The translations under genes were made by a program, and so were the position numbers. The notes under the pieces are model-generated. The model made no database searches, was not told the origin of the DNA, and saw only the letters and a program-made list of their open reading frames with translations. Shown here piece by piece: positions 1 through 5,184 of a stretch of DNA of 5,184 nt. Source of the DNA: Chitinophagaceae bacterium (GTDB lineage: Bacteria > Bacteroidota > Bacteroidia > Chitinophagales > Chitinophagaceae); NCBI GenBank assembly GCA_025362915.1, contig JANYEU010000077.1:1-5184 (forward strand). Direction: 5' to 3'. Position 1 is the stretch's first letter. Each line of letters opens with the position of its first letter.

Positions 1-1343
1 CATTGTTTAATGCCTTGCAACAAACAAATCTGGATGGTGGCTTTTATGCTTATAATGATGCACTAAAAGACAAGACCTTTGTCAGCAACGAAGTTGTGGA
101 GGCAGTTGATATTGCTTGGGAAGTATTTGGGGCAGATAAAAGTTTGCTTCCTGTGGTAGTTCAGCAAAACAAGGTTACCCTAAGCAAAGGAGGGATTGAC
201 CTTGCCGAGGAGATTTCGAAAAACAAGAGTATCCCACGTTACTTTCCGTATAAATCAATTGAATTTACCGATGGAGCAAATGGCAATGAGGGTGGTGTGA
301 GCATCCTGCGCACTGGAGCAAATGAAAAGTTAACTTCCTTAATATTCAAATACACGGGACACGGATTATCACACGGGCATTTTGATAAATTAAACATCAA
401 CTTATTTGATGAAGGCAATGAAATAATAACCGATTATGGCGCTGCTCGCTTTGTTGGTATAGAGCAGAAGTTTGGTGGAAGATATTTGCCAGAAACAAAA
501 ACTTATGCGGCTCAAAGTATTGCGCACAATACAATTGTGGCTGATGAAAAAAGTCATTTCAATGCAGCAGAGGAAGTTAGTCAACGCTATCATTCCAACA
601 AATTATTCAGTAACATCGGGGGCAATGTTCAGGTGGCAAGTGCGCTTGATACCAATGCGTATAAGGATATAAAACTGCATCGGGCAATCTATATGTTACA
701 ATTGCCTACAAATCCAAAACCTTTGACCGTAGATATTTTTAGGGCTATTTCTGCTACACAACACCAGTACGATTTGCCTTTCCAGTATTTGGGTACGTTG
801 ATAAGTACTTCTTTTCCGTACAAGTCGTTTACTACCAACCAAACAATAATGGGAAAAAAGTATGGTTACCAACACCTTTGGAAAGAGGCCGAAGGAAAGT
901 CTGATAACCCATTAGCTCAATTTACTTTTTTGAACGATAAAACTTATTATAGCATTTCTTCTCTTTCGGATGATAGCACTAATTTCTATTTCACAAGAAT
1001 TGGTGCCAATGATCCAAACTTTAACCTAAGAAGGGAACCCGCTTATATCATCCGGAAGAAAGGGGATAATCAAACTTTTGTAAGTGTGATAGAAATACAT
1101 GGTGGCTACAATTCGGTAACAGAAACTTCTACAAATGCTTATTCATCCGTTAAAAAAATAACCCTTTTAAGAAACGATGATGAATACTCCATTGCAGAAA
1201 TCATGGTTGCCGATAAACAATTGTTGCTTATCCAATGCAACGGCAATTATAAATCAACAGAAAGGCACAGTGTAACTATCAATAATAAGCTATATCAATT
1301 TACTGGGCCATACACGGTTTTGTTTGATGGAAAAACGCTTTAG
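1..1343 (+). CDS. PL17-family oligoalginate lyase, C-terminal part (5' end outside window)
   Basis: Exolytic alginate lyase of polysaccharide lyase family 17. The family releases unsaturated uronate monomers from alginate oligosaccharides by beta-elimination, usually in the periplasm. The 446 visible residues match the end of the alpha/alpha barrel and the heparinase II/III-like beta-sheet domain. Counting from the codon at base 3, the motif HGHFDKLN covers about residues 124-131. H126, D144 and H175 (in IAHNT) have the 18- and 31-residue spacing of the zinc ligands of Saccharophagus Alg17C, as I recall them (H415, D433, H464). Y161 in GGRYL fits its catalytic Tyr450. TRIGANDPNFNLRREP at about 331-346 is also typical of the family. 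The frame is open to the left edge, so the TTG at base 3 is an internal Leu codon and not a start; the Asn/His/Tyr residues of the N-terminal domain are not visible. It converges on gcvH. No other alginate gene is in the window. Confidence 0.9.
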   Translation, partial: LFNALQQTNLDGGFYAYNDALKDKTFVSNEVVEAVDIAWEVFGADKSLLPVVVQQNKVTLSKGGIDLAEEISKNKSIPRYFPYKSIEFTDGANGNEGGVSILRTGANEKLTSLIFKYTGHGLSHGHFDKLNINLFDEGNEIITDYGAARFVGIEQKFGGRYLPETKTYAAQSIAHNTIVADEKSHFNAAEEVSQRYHSNKLFSNIGGNVQVASALDTNAYKDIKLHRAIYMLQLPTNPKPLTVDIFRAISATQHQYDLPFQYLGTLISTSFPYKSFTTNQTIMGKKYGYQHLWKEAEGKSDNPLAQFTFLNDKTYYSISSLSDDSTNFYFTRIGANDPNFNLRREPAYIIRKKGDNQTFVSVIEIHGGYNSVTETSTNAYSSVKKITLLRNDDEYSIAEIMVADKQLLLIQCNGNYKSTERHSVTINNKLYQFTGPYTVLFDGKTL

Positions 1344-1516
1344 TACTTTTATTATCTAAGCGGATTCCAGTTGCAAACGGGTTTGACAGATTTGAGTAAG
1401 TCCTTAAATTATTTTTCACAAATTTAGGGAGCCTTGTCCGAGTCCTCTAAAGCTAAGGTGGCTCATCAATCCATTGCAAAAACAATTTGAGTATTAGCCC
1501 CAATGCTTATTCGCAA

Positions 1517-1559
1517 AAAAGGGACACACTTCAACATTAAATTGAAGTGTGTCCCTTTT
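1517..1559. terminator. Bidirectional intrinsic terminator hairpin between the lyase gene and gcvH
   Basis: Bases 1517-1534 and 1542-1559 are perfectly complementary over 18 bp around a 7-base loop (1535-1541). The left arm begins with a run of six A (1515-1520) and the right arm ends in four T (1556-1559), so each strand reads a stem ending in a U tract; the minus strand has the longer one. The hairpin starts 19 bases beyond the gcvH stop codon and 173 bases beyond the lyase stop. Its main role is probably to end the minus-strand gcvH operon, with blocking of plus-strand readthrough as a second effect. Confidence 0.85.
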
Positions 1560-1578
1560 AGATTATAGCTATCTTTTA

Positions 1579-1956
1579 TTAACCTACCAAACTGGCATAA
1601 GCTTCCGAACTTAAAAGTCCTTCATAGTCAGCAGGATTTGCTACAGTAACCTTCACCATCCAGCCATCGCCATAAGGATCTGTATTTACCAATTCTGGTT
1701 TCTTGTCCAACATTGGATTTGTTTCCAGAATAGTTCCCGCCAATGGTAAAAACAAATCGCTAACAGTTTTTACCGCCTCTACGGTACCAAAAATTTCTTC
1801 GGCTTTTATCTCCTTACCAACCGTGTTTATATCTATAAACACAATATCACCCAATTCTTTCTGTGCAAAATCAGTAATCCCCACAGTGGCAATATTACCT
1901 TCAATGCTAATCCACTCGTGGTCTTTTGTATAACGTAACGCTGATGGAAAATTCAT
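1579..1956 (-). CDS. gcvH: Glycine cleavage system H protein (lipoyl carrier)
   Basis: Small cytosolic carrier of the glycine cleavage complex. Its lipoyl arm shuttles the aminomethyl group from the P protein to the T protein and is re-oxidised by the L protein. The 125-aa length is normal for bacterial H proteins. The N-terminus YTKDHEWI (9-16), GITDFAQKELGDIVFI (26-41), the lipoylation motif GTVEAVKTVSD with acceptor Lys63, and the C-terminal DPYGDGWM all fit the family along its whole length. The ATG at 1956-1954 gives the usual short N-terminus. It is preceded by an A/T-rich stretch without a Shine-Dalgarno sequence, as is common in Bacteroidota. It lies 70 bases downstream of the cyclophilin gene on the same strand. 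I see no good TAnnTTTG box in that gap, so it may be co-transcribed, although a weak promoter cannot be excluded. gcvP, gcvT and lpd are not in the window. Confidence 0.97.
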   Translation of the reverse strand: MNFPSALRYTKDHEWISIEGNIATVGITDFAQKELGDIVFIDINTVGKEIKAEEIFGTVEAVKTVSDLFLPLAGTILETNPMLDKKPELVNTDPYGDGWMVKVTVANPADYEGLLSSEAYASLVG

Positions 1957-2026
1957 AACTTTTATTTTATTAATGATTATTTAAAATCTGTTTCTTACCT
2001 ATTACCTAATACTTATAACGTACAAC

Positions 2027-2770
2027 CTAATTCAGCAACCTCATCTTCATCACAATGTTCATGATTGGTCTATCACCTTGTTTTGTAGGGATGGAAGTAA
2101 TCTTATCCAGTACGTTCAAACCGCTTATCACTTCACCAAAAACAGTATAGTTCTGGTCTAGTTGCGGCGTGCCACCTATCCTTTCATAAATTTCTTTCTG
2201 CGCCTTTGTATAATGGAAATTAGGGTTGTGGCTTTCGCGCTGAATCTGTTCCGCACCCCTTCTCAGCGTTGCCGTATCTGCCCTTTTGCCTTGCACAATA
2301 TAAAACTGGCTATTGTTGCTTTGCTTGGTTGGGTTACCGTCCCTAGCGGCAGCCAAAGCTCCTCTTTTATGAATGATGTTCGGATTAAACTCCGCAGGAA
2401 TCATCGACCCGGGCGCAGAACCCATTCCTAATTGAACAGAATCTGGCGCATGTTTACTATTTGGATCACCCCCTTGAATCATAAACTCACGTATCACCCG
2501 GTGAAACAACAAACTATCGTAAAATCCTTCCTTTACTTTGGCAATAAAATTATCCCTATGTAGTGGCGTGGCATTGTATAGTTTGGCCACCATCACCCCA
2601 AAGTTGGTGGTTATTTCCACCAATTGTTCCTTAGAATTGTCAAATGTTGATTTGGTTACCTTTGGTGCATCAGCCGCTTTTGCAGTAGAATCCACAGATT
2701 TTGTTTGCGCAAACAAACCTACGCAACCCATCATAGCAAGTGTGAAAAGCATTCTTTTCATAATATTCAT
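2027..2770 (-). CDS. Exported cyclophilin-type peptidyl-prolyl cis-trans isomerase
   Basis: Catalyses cis-trans isomerisation of Xaa-Pro bonds, probably assisting folding in the periplasm. Residues 1-21 look like a signal peptide: Lys/Arg near the start, a hydrophobic core LFTLAMMGCVGLFA, and a likely signal peptidase I site after A21. The MMGC at 13-16 is only a weak lipobox. A linker rich in Ala, Lys, Asp and Ser follows, then the cyclophilin domain from about residue 48. The motif FHRVIREFMIQGGD (89-102) carries the expected Arg91, Phe96 and Gln99, and SQFYIVQG (154-161) carries the next core strand. The Trp121 and His126 positions of human CypA are not conserved: the segment reads QLDQNYTVFGEV (203-214). 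About 37 residues (162-198) are inserted before it. The ATG at 2770 gives MNIMKRM; the ATG at 2761 (Met4) is an equally plausible start. It lies 31 bases after the 114-aa gene and is probably in one transcript with it. Confidence 0.93.
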   Translation of the reverse strand: MNIMKRMLFTLAMMGCVGLFAQTKSVDSTAKAADAPKVTKSTFDNSKEQLVEITTNFGVMVAKLYNATPLHRDNFIAKVKEGFYDSLLFHRVIREFMIQGGDPNSKHAPDSVQLGMGSAPGSMIPAEFNPNIIHKRGALAAARDGNPTKQSNNSQFYIVQGKRADTATLRRGAEQIQRESHNPNFHYTKAQKEIYERIGGTPQLDQNYTVFGEVISGLNVLDKITSIPTKQGDRPIMNIVMKMRLLN

Positions 2771-2801
2771 CTTTCTTTGTACTTATTTTAATTTATGGTT
2801 A

Positions 2802-3146
2802 TTAAAATTCTTGTTGCTCAAAATAAAGCAAGATATGGTCTTTAATAAAATTATCTTGTTCGGTAATATGCATGGTTGGCAATTCTTTTACCTGTTTAAA
2901 GTGCGGCCACCCTTCTTCGTCATGCCCTTCTTTTAGGTAATATCCGCTAGGGCTAAGGATGGTGCAAATGGCCACATGCATCAAATCCTGCTTCTGTTCT
3001 TTGGAAATCTTATCAGCCAAAAATCCCGTTTCCTGCAATCCTATCAAAAATAAAACCCCCTCTGTATCGGGTTTTTTGCCAAATCGCTCCACTAGTTTTG
3101 CTTCCAGGTTCCACCAGCGTTGCTGTAAATCATCGGTTATCAACAT
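2802..3146 (-). CDS. Conserved uncharacterised protein of Bacteroidota, 114 aa
   Basis: I recognise the style of this small protein from Bacteroidota genomes but know no function for it. It has no signal peptide or membrane segment, so it is probably cytosolic. Visible blocks are QRWWNLEAKL (9-18), KKPDTEGVLFLIGLQETG (24-41), a Lys/Glu-rich helix leading into KQDLMHVAICTILSPSGYY (52-70), and DEEGWPHFKQVKELP (76-90). Family proteins I remember share the FLIGxQE, KQDLMHxA, GYY and DEEGWPH pieces; that is memory, not a search result. The start at 3146 is well supported, because the next Met in frame is at residue 56 and a TAnnTTTG box lies just upstream. It is the first gene of a probable operon with the cyclophilin and gcvH, and is divergent from serS across a 431-bp spacer. 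Its conserved single-domain layout favours a real gene over a shadow frame. Confidence 0.85.
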   Translation of the reverse strand: MLITDDLQQRWWNLEAKLVERFGKKPDTEGVLFLIGLQETGFLADKISKEQKQDLMHVAICTILSPSGYYLKEGHDEEGWPHFKQVKELPTMHITEQDNFIKDHILLYFEQQEF

Positions 3147-3150
3147 GCGA

Positions 3151-3158
3151 CAAAGTTA
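3151..3158 (-). promoter_or_regulatory. Predicted -7 promoter element of the 114-aa gene operon
   Basis: On the minus strand this reads TAACTTTG, a full match to the Bacteroidota -7 consensus TAnnTTTG. Only four bases (TCGC) separate it from the ATG at 3146, so transcription would begin at or very near the start codon and the mRNA would be leaderless or nearly so. I see no clear TTG-type -33 element at the expected distance, so the call rests on the -7 box and its position. Confidence 0.5.
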
Positions 3159-3275
3159 ATGGGATAGATTTTAGTTGTGCATTATAAAATTATTGGACTG
3201 ACTTAAGCGTAAATATCCGGTTTAAAACATAAAAACTTGCCTTACTGGCCTAGAAACATCATCAATAAAATCAAT

Positions 3276-3464
3276 ATCGGTATCAAGATGATCATAATCG
3301 ATATACCGATGGCGACAATCTGTATAACGATTATCATTATCGGTATGAATATGGCGACCATCTTTACACAGATGATGATAATCGGTTGGAAGATATTGAT
3401 GATAATGATACCGATTATCGCCATCGGTATGAAGATATCCATAATCGGTAAGCCGATATTGGCT
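3276..3464. repeat. Diverged 21-bp tandem repeat, about nine units
   Basis: Nine consecutive 21-base units start at 3276, 3297, 3318, 3339, 3360, 3381, 3402, 3423 and 3444. A weaker unit may precede them at 3255 and another follow at 3465. The unit start tends to ATCGGTAT: exact at 3276, 3339 and 3423, close at 3381 and 3444. The middle tends to AAGAT or CCGAT. The reverse box ATACCGAT occurs at 3303 and 3408, 105 bases apart. All spacings between like boxes (63, 42, 42, 21 and 105) are multiples of 21. Units 2 and 4 share a GGCGAC ending, hinting at a 42-bp order in the first half. The period is seven codons, so long frames stay open on both strands. It may be a non-coding minisatellite, a protein-binding array, or a coding repeat; I favour non-coding. 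Confidence 0.85.
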
Positions 3465-3550
3465 TTATTTATTGATAGGATAACAAAATTCATAGGTGAT
3501 CATTGTTGATTGTGCCTTGTAAGTCAGTAAATTAATTACACTCAGGAGGT

Positions 3551-3558
3551 TATATTTG
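3551..3558 (+). promoter_or_regulatory. Predicted -7 promoter element of serS
   Basis: TATATTTG matches the Bacteroidota -7 consensus TAnnTTTG exactly and ends 19 bases before the serS ATG at 3578. This implies a 5' leader of roughly 12-15 bases. No convincing TTG lies 17-23 bases upstream; the nearest TTG (3517-3519) is about 31 bases away, which is too far. Confidence 0.5.
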
Positions 3559-3577
3559 CCGCAAATTGTAAACAAAT

Positions 3578-4849
3578 ATGTTACAGGTAAGTGTGTTGAA
3601 GAATAACCCAGATTGGGTAAAAGAACGCTTGGGCGTTAAGAATTTTAAGCAAATAGATTTAGTAGATACGATTGTTGCGTTGGATGATGAACGTAAATCC
3701 ATTCAGGTTGGATACGATAATGCACAAGCTGGCATCAATTCCCTTTCAAAAGAAATTGGTAAATCAATGAGTGCAGGATTGATTGAGCAAGCGGATGCCT
3801 TTAAAAAACAGGTTGCTGCGCATAAAGAACAGGCGGCATCATTTTCTGAAAAGTTGGTTTTGGTAGAACAGAAATTGTATGAGGCCTTGGTTCAGTTGCC
3901 GAATCTTCCTGCGAAAGAAGTTCCAAAAGGTAAGACTCCCGAAGAAAATGAGGTGGTAAGAGAGGGTGGCATTATCCCAACCTTGTATGAAAAAGCAGTG
4001 GAGCATTGGCATTTATTGGATAAATATAAACTGGTAAACTTCGAATTGGGTAATAAGATAACTGGAAGTGGTTTTCCTGTTTATACGGGAAAAGGTGCAA
4101 GATTGCAACGTAGTCTGGTGCAATATTTTTTGGATTTTAATGTAGAAGCTGGCTATCTGGAATACCTGCCACCGTTTATGGTGAACGAACAAAGTGCGTT
4201 TGCAACCGGGCAATTGCCAGATAAGGAAGGGCAGATGTATCATGTAACCGAGGATAAATTGTACCTGATACCTACGGCGGAAGTGCCGGTGACAAATGTG
4301 TATAGGGATACGATTTTGAAGGAAGATGAACTGCCTGTGAAGATGACGGCATACAGCCCTTGTTTTAGGAGGGAAGCGGGCAGCTATGGAAAGGATGTGC
4401 GTGGATTGAACCGTGTACACCAGTTTGAAAAGGTGGAAATCATTCAGATTGTACACCCGGATAAAAGCTATGAAGTACTTAATGAAATGGTGGCACACGT
4501 AGAAAAACTACTCAACTCATTGAACCTTCCTTATCGGATATTGCGTTTGTGTGGTGGCGATATGGGGTTTACCAGTGCCATCACCTACGACTTTGAAGTG
4601 TATAGTGCCGCACAAAAACGCTGGCTGGAAGTAAGTAGCGTAAGCAATTTTGAGAACTTTCAGACCAACAGGATGAAGTGCCGCTTTAAGGATGGTAGCA
4701 ATAAAACACAATTTGCACATAGCCTTAATGGTAGCTCTTTGGCATTGCCAAGAATAGTGGCTTGCCTGTTAGAAAATAATCAAACAGAAGCGGGCATTGA
4801 ATTACCACAAGTTTTACATAGTTATTTTGGTACGGGGATTATCAATTAA
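3578..4849 (+). CDS. serS: Seryl-tRNA synthetase
   Basis: Cytosolic class II aminoacyl-tRNA synthetase that activates serine with ATP and charges tRNA-Ser (and tRNA-Sec where present). The 423 residues are the normal bacterial length and cover the whole enzyme. The N-terminal region to about residue 105 is rich in Lys, Glu, Gln and Ala and corresponds to the antiparallel coiled-coil arm that reads the long variable arm of tRNA-Ser. The class II core follows: motif 1 region around GSGFPVYTGKGARLQR (163-178), the serine-site segment PTAEVPVTN (232-240), motif 2 FRREAGSYGKDVRGLNRVHQF (263-283), DFEVYSAAQKRWLEVSSVSN (338-357), and motif 3 NGSSLALPRIVACLLEN (384-400) with its Arg392. The ATG at 3578 gives the short N-terminus usual in this family. 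There is no Shine-Dalgarno sequence at the proper distance. It appears to be transcribed alone, with its own -7 box and a hairpin beginning 11 bases after its stop. Confidence 0.98.
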   Translation: MLQVSVLKNNPDWVKERLGVKNFKQIDLVDTIVALDDERKSIQVGYDNAQAGINSLSKEIGKSMSAGLIEQADAFKKQVAAHKEQAASFSEKLVLVEQKLYEALVQLPNLPAKEVPKGKTPEENEVVREGGIIPTLYEKAVEHWHLLDKYKLVNFELGNKITGSGFPVYTGKGARLQRSLVQYFLDFNVEAGYLEYLPPFMVNEQSAFATGQLPDKEGQMYHVTEDKLYLIPTAEVPVTNVYRDTILKEDELPVKMTAYSPCFRREAGSYGKDVRGLNRVHQFEKVEIIQIVHPDKSYEVLNEMVAHVEKLLNSLNLPYRILRLCGGDMGFTSAITYDFEVYSAAQKRWLEVSSVSNFENFQTNRMKCRFKDGSNKTQFAHSLNGSSLALPRIVACLLENNQTEAGIELPQVLHSYFGTGIIN

Positions 4850-4860
4850 ATTATTATCAA

Positions 4861-4933
4861 AAACGAAGCAAAGTATATTGGTGTGGGTAATCAAAACAAA
4901 CTCACAAAGCCAATATGAATCTTTGCTTCGTTT
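4861..4933. terminator. Composite hairpin between serS and the Omp85 gene, probable bidirectional terminator
   Basis: The outer stem is AAACGAAGCAAAG (4861-4873) paired with CTTTGCTTCGTTT (4921-4933), 13 bp without mismatch. Inside it, ATATTGG (4875-4881) pairs with CCAATAT (4910-4916), and TGTG (4882-4885) with CACA (4903-4906), separated by small unpaired stretches. The plus-strand stem runs into TTTATATT; the minus-strand stem runs into a run of five T followed by an AT-rich tract. The right half (4891-4933) lies within the last codons of the minus-strand barrel gene, so one arm is protein-coding. Confidence 0.7.
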
Positions 4934-5184
4934 ATATTAAAGGGCAAATCGTTTCTTTTGCCCACTGCCAAGCTGATGTTTATGATGCCTTGCTTGGCCT
5001 CGAAGGCTAAACCAAAACCTCCTCCAATAAAATTATTGTTGCTATGCGTTACCGAATTATGCGTCAGCCCAACATCTGTAAACGTATTGAAATAAGAATT
5101 TAATCCTAACAGATACCGGTATTCAAACGTAGCTACCGAAAACTTATCTGCATAAATACTTTCCTCATCAAAGCCCCGCAGCAG
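4891..5184 (-). CDS. Omp85-family (BamA/TamA-like) outer-membrane beta-barrel protein, C-terminal 97 residues
   Basis: The frame enters at the right edge and ends at a TGA at 4893-4891, giving 97 residues. The fragment opens with LLRGFDEES, the RGF loop motif (L6) that lies inside the barrel of Omp85 proteins. Alternating beta-strand segments follow: FSVATFEYRYLL, SYFNTFTDVGL, FIGGGFGLAFEAKQGIINISLAVGK and AKIHIGFVSLF. The last residue is Phe, the usual end of an outer-membrane strand recognised by the BAM complex. The Bacteroidota family with this ending is commonly annotated as BamA/TamA-family or surface-antigen protein. Whether this one inserts barrel proteins, secretes a partner or does something else cannot be told, because any POTRA or other N-terminal domains are outside the window. 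It converges on serS with 41 bases between stop codons. Confidence 0.82.
   Translation of the reverse strand: MLRGFDEESIYADKFSVATFEYRYLLGLNSYFNTFTDVGLTHNSVTHSNNNFIGGGFGLAFEAKQGIINISLAVGKRNDLPFNINEAKIHIGFVSLF

Larger units (their letters stand above)
3147..3577. other. Divergent intergenic region between the 114-aa gene and serS
   Basis: This 431-bp spacer holds no gene I can support. It contains a TAnnTTTG box at each end, one facing each way, and a diverged 21-bp tandem repeat between them (about 3276-3464). Bases 3159-3254 and 3486-3550 show nothing recognisable. No tRNA, riboswitch or T-box-like leader is apparent in front of serS, where the expected leader is only about 12-15 bases. Confidence 0.7.

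Noticed and set aside
2719..2727. A lipoprotein signal (Cys16 of the cyclophilin)
   Set aside because: The residues before the Cys are Met-Met-Gly rather than a Leu-[Ala/Ser]-[Gly/Ala] lipobox, and a better signal peptidase I site follows at Ala21, so a soluble periplasmic form is likelier, though not proven.
2538..2936. A 132-aa plus-strand frame spanning the cyclophilin start and the 114-aa gene
   Set aside because: It is antisense to two better supported genes and to the gap between them; its product has no recognisable motif.
3362..3370. CTTTACACA inside the repeat as a DnaA box
   Set aside because: It differs from the TTATNCACA consensus at two positions, is the only such site, and no dnaA, dnaN or AT-rich unwinding element accompanies it.
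3276..3464. The repeat as a CRISPR array
   Set aside because: The 21-bp units are contiguous and diverged, with no constant repeat alternating with unique spacers of equal length, and no cas gene is nearby.
3237..3509. A plus-strand 90-aa coding region, or the 83-aa minus-strand one at 3242-3493, as a real gene
   Set aside because: Both run through the 21-bp repeat, which keeps several frames free of stops on both strands. The peptides are low-complexity Ile/Met repeats with no recognisable domain, and neither has a clear start signal.
3544..3550. AGGAGGT, a perfect-looking Shine-Dalgarno sequence upstream of serS
   Set aside because: It ends 27 bases before the ATG, too far for initiation there, and lies upstream of the predicted -7 element, so it may not even be transcribed from that promoter. 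No alternative start codon with a credible frame follows it.
4013..4498. A 161-aa open frame on the minus strand inside serS
   Set aside because: It lies wholly within the strongly conserved seryl-tRNA synthetase catalytic core and its translation shows no family features.

Overview
The window looks like chromosome of a member of the phylum Bacteroidota, possibly close to Chitinophagaceae/Sphingobacteriia (an inference from protein style, not a tested placement). The DNA is AT-rich. Start codons lack Shine-Dalgarno sequences. Two upstream regions carry TAnnTTTG boxes, the -7 element of the Bacteroidota housekeeping sigma factor. The proteins are of Bacteroidota type: a PL17 alginate lyase, a cyclophilin with an extended loop, and an Omp85 barrel ending in Phe.

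Layout, left to right. (1) 1-1343, plus strand: the C-terminal part of a PL17 oligoalginate lyase with its zinc site intact; its N-terminal domain lies outside the window. (2) 1344-1578: convergent spacer with an 18-bp perfect hairpin (1517-1559) placed to terminate transcription from both sides. (3) 3146 down to 1579, minus strand: a probable three-gene operon of an uncharacterised 114-aa Bacteroidota protein, an exported cyclophilin-type peptidyl-prolyl isomerase, and gcvH, the lipoyl carrier of the glycine cleavage system. (4) 3147-3577: a 431-bp divergent spacer with a TAnnTTTG box at each end and, between them, a diverged 21-bp tandem repeat of about nine units. (5) 3578-4849, plus strand: serS, seryl-tRNA synthetase, complete. 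(6) 4850-4890: a short convergent gap. A composite hairpin (4861-4933) begins here and uses the last codons of the next gene as one arm. (7) 5184 down to 4891, minus strand: the C-terminal 97 residues of an Omp85-family (BamA/TamA-like) outer-membrane beta-barrel.

Most genes are ordinary housekeeping or metabolic genes. They do not form one pathway: glycine cleavage, protein folding in the envelope, tRNA charging, alginate use and outer-membrane assembly or transport simply lie side by side. The least explained element is the 21-bp repeat between the divergent 114-aa gene and serS. Its boxes are phased at exact multiples of 21 bp, several units contain inverted half-sites, and it leaves long hydrophobic heptapeptide reading frames open on both strands. 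I see no evidence for a defence system, CRISPR array, insertion sequence or RNA gene.
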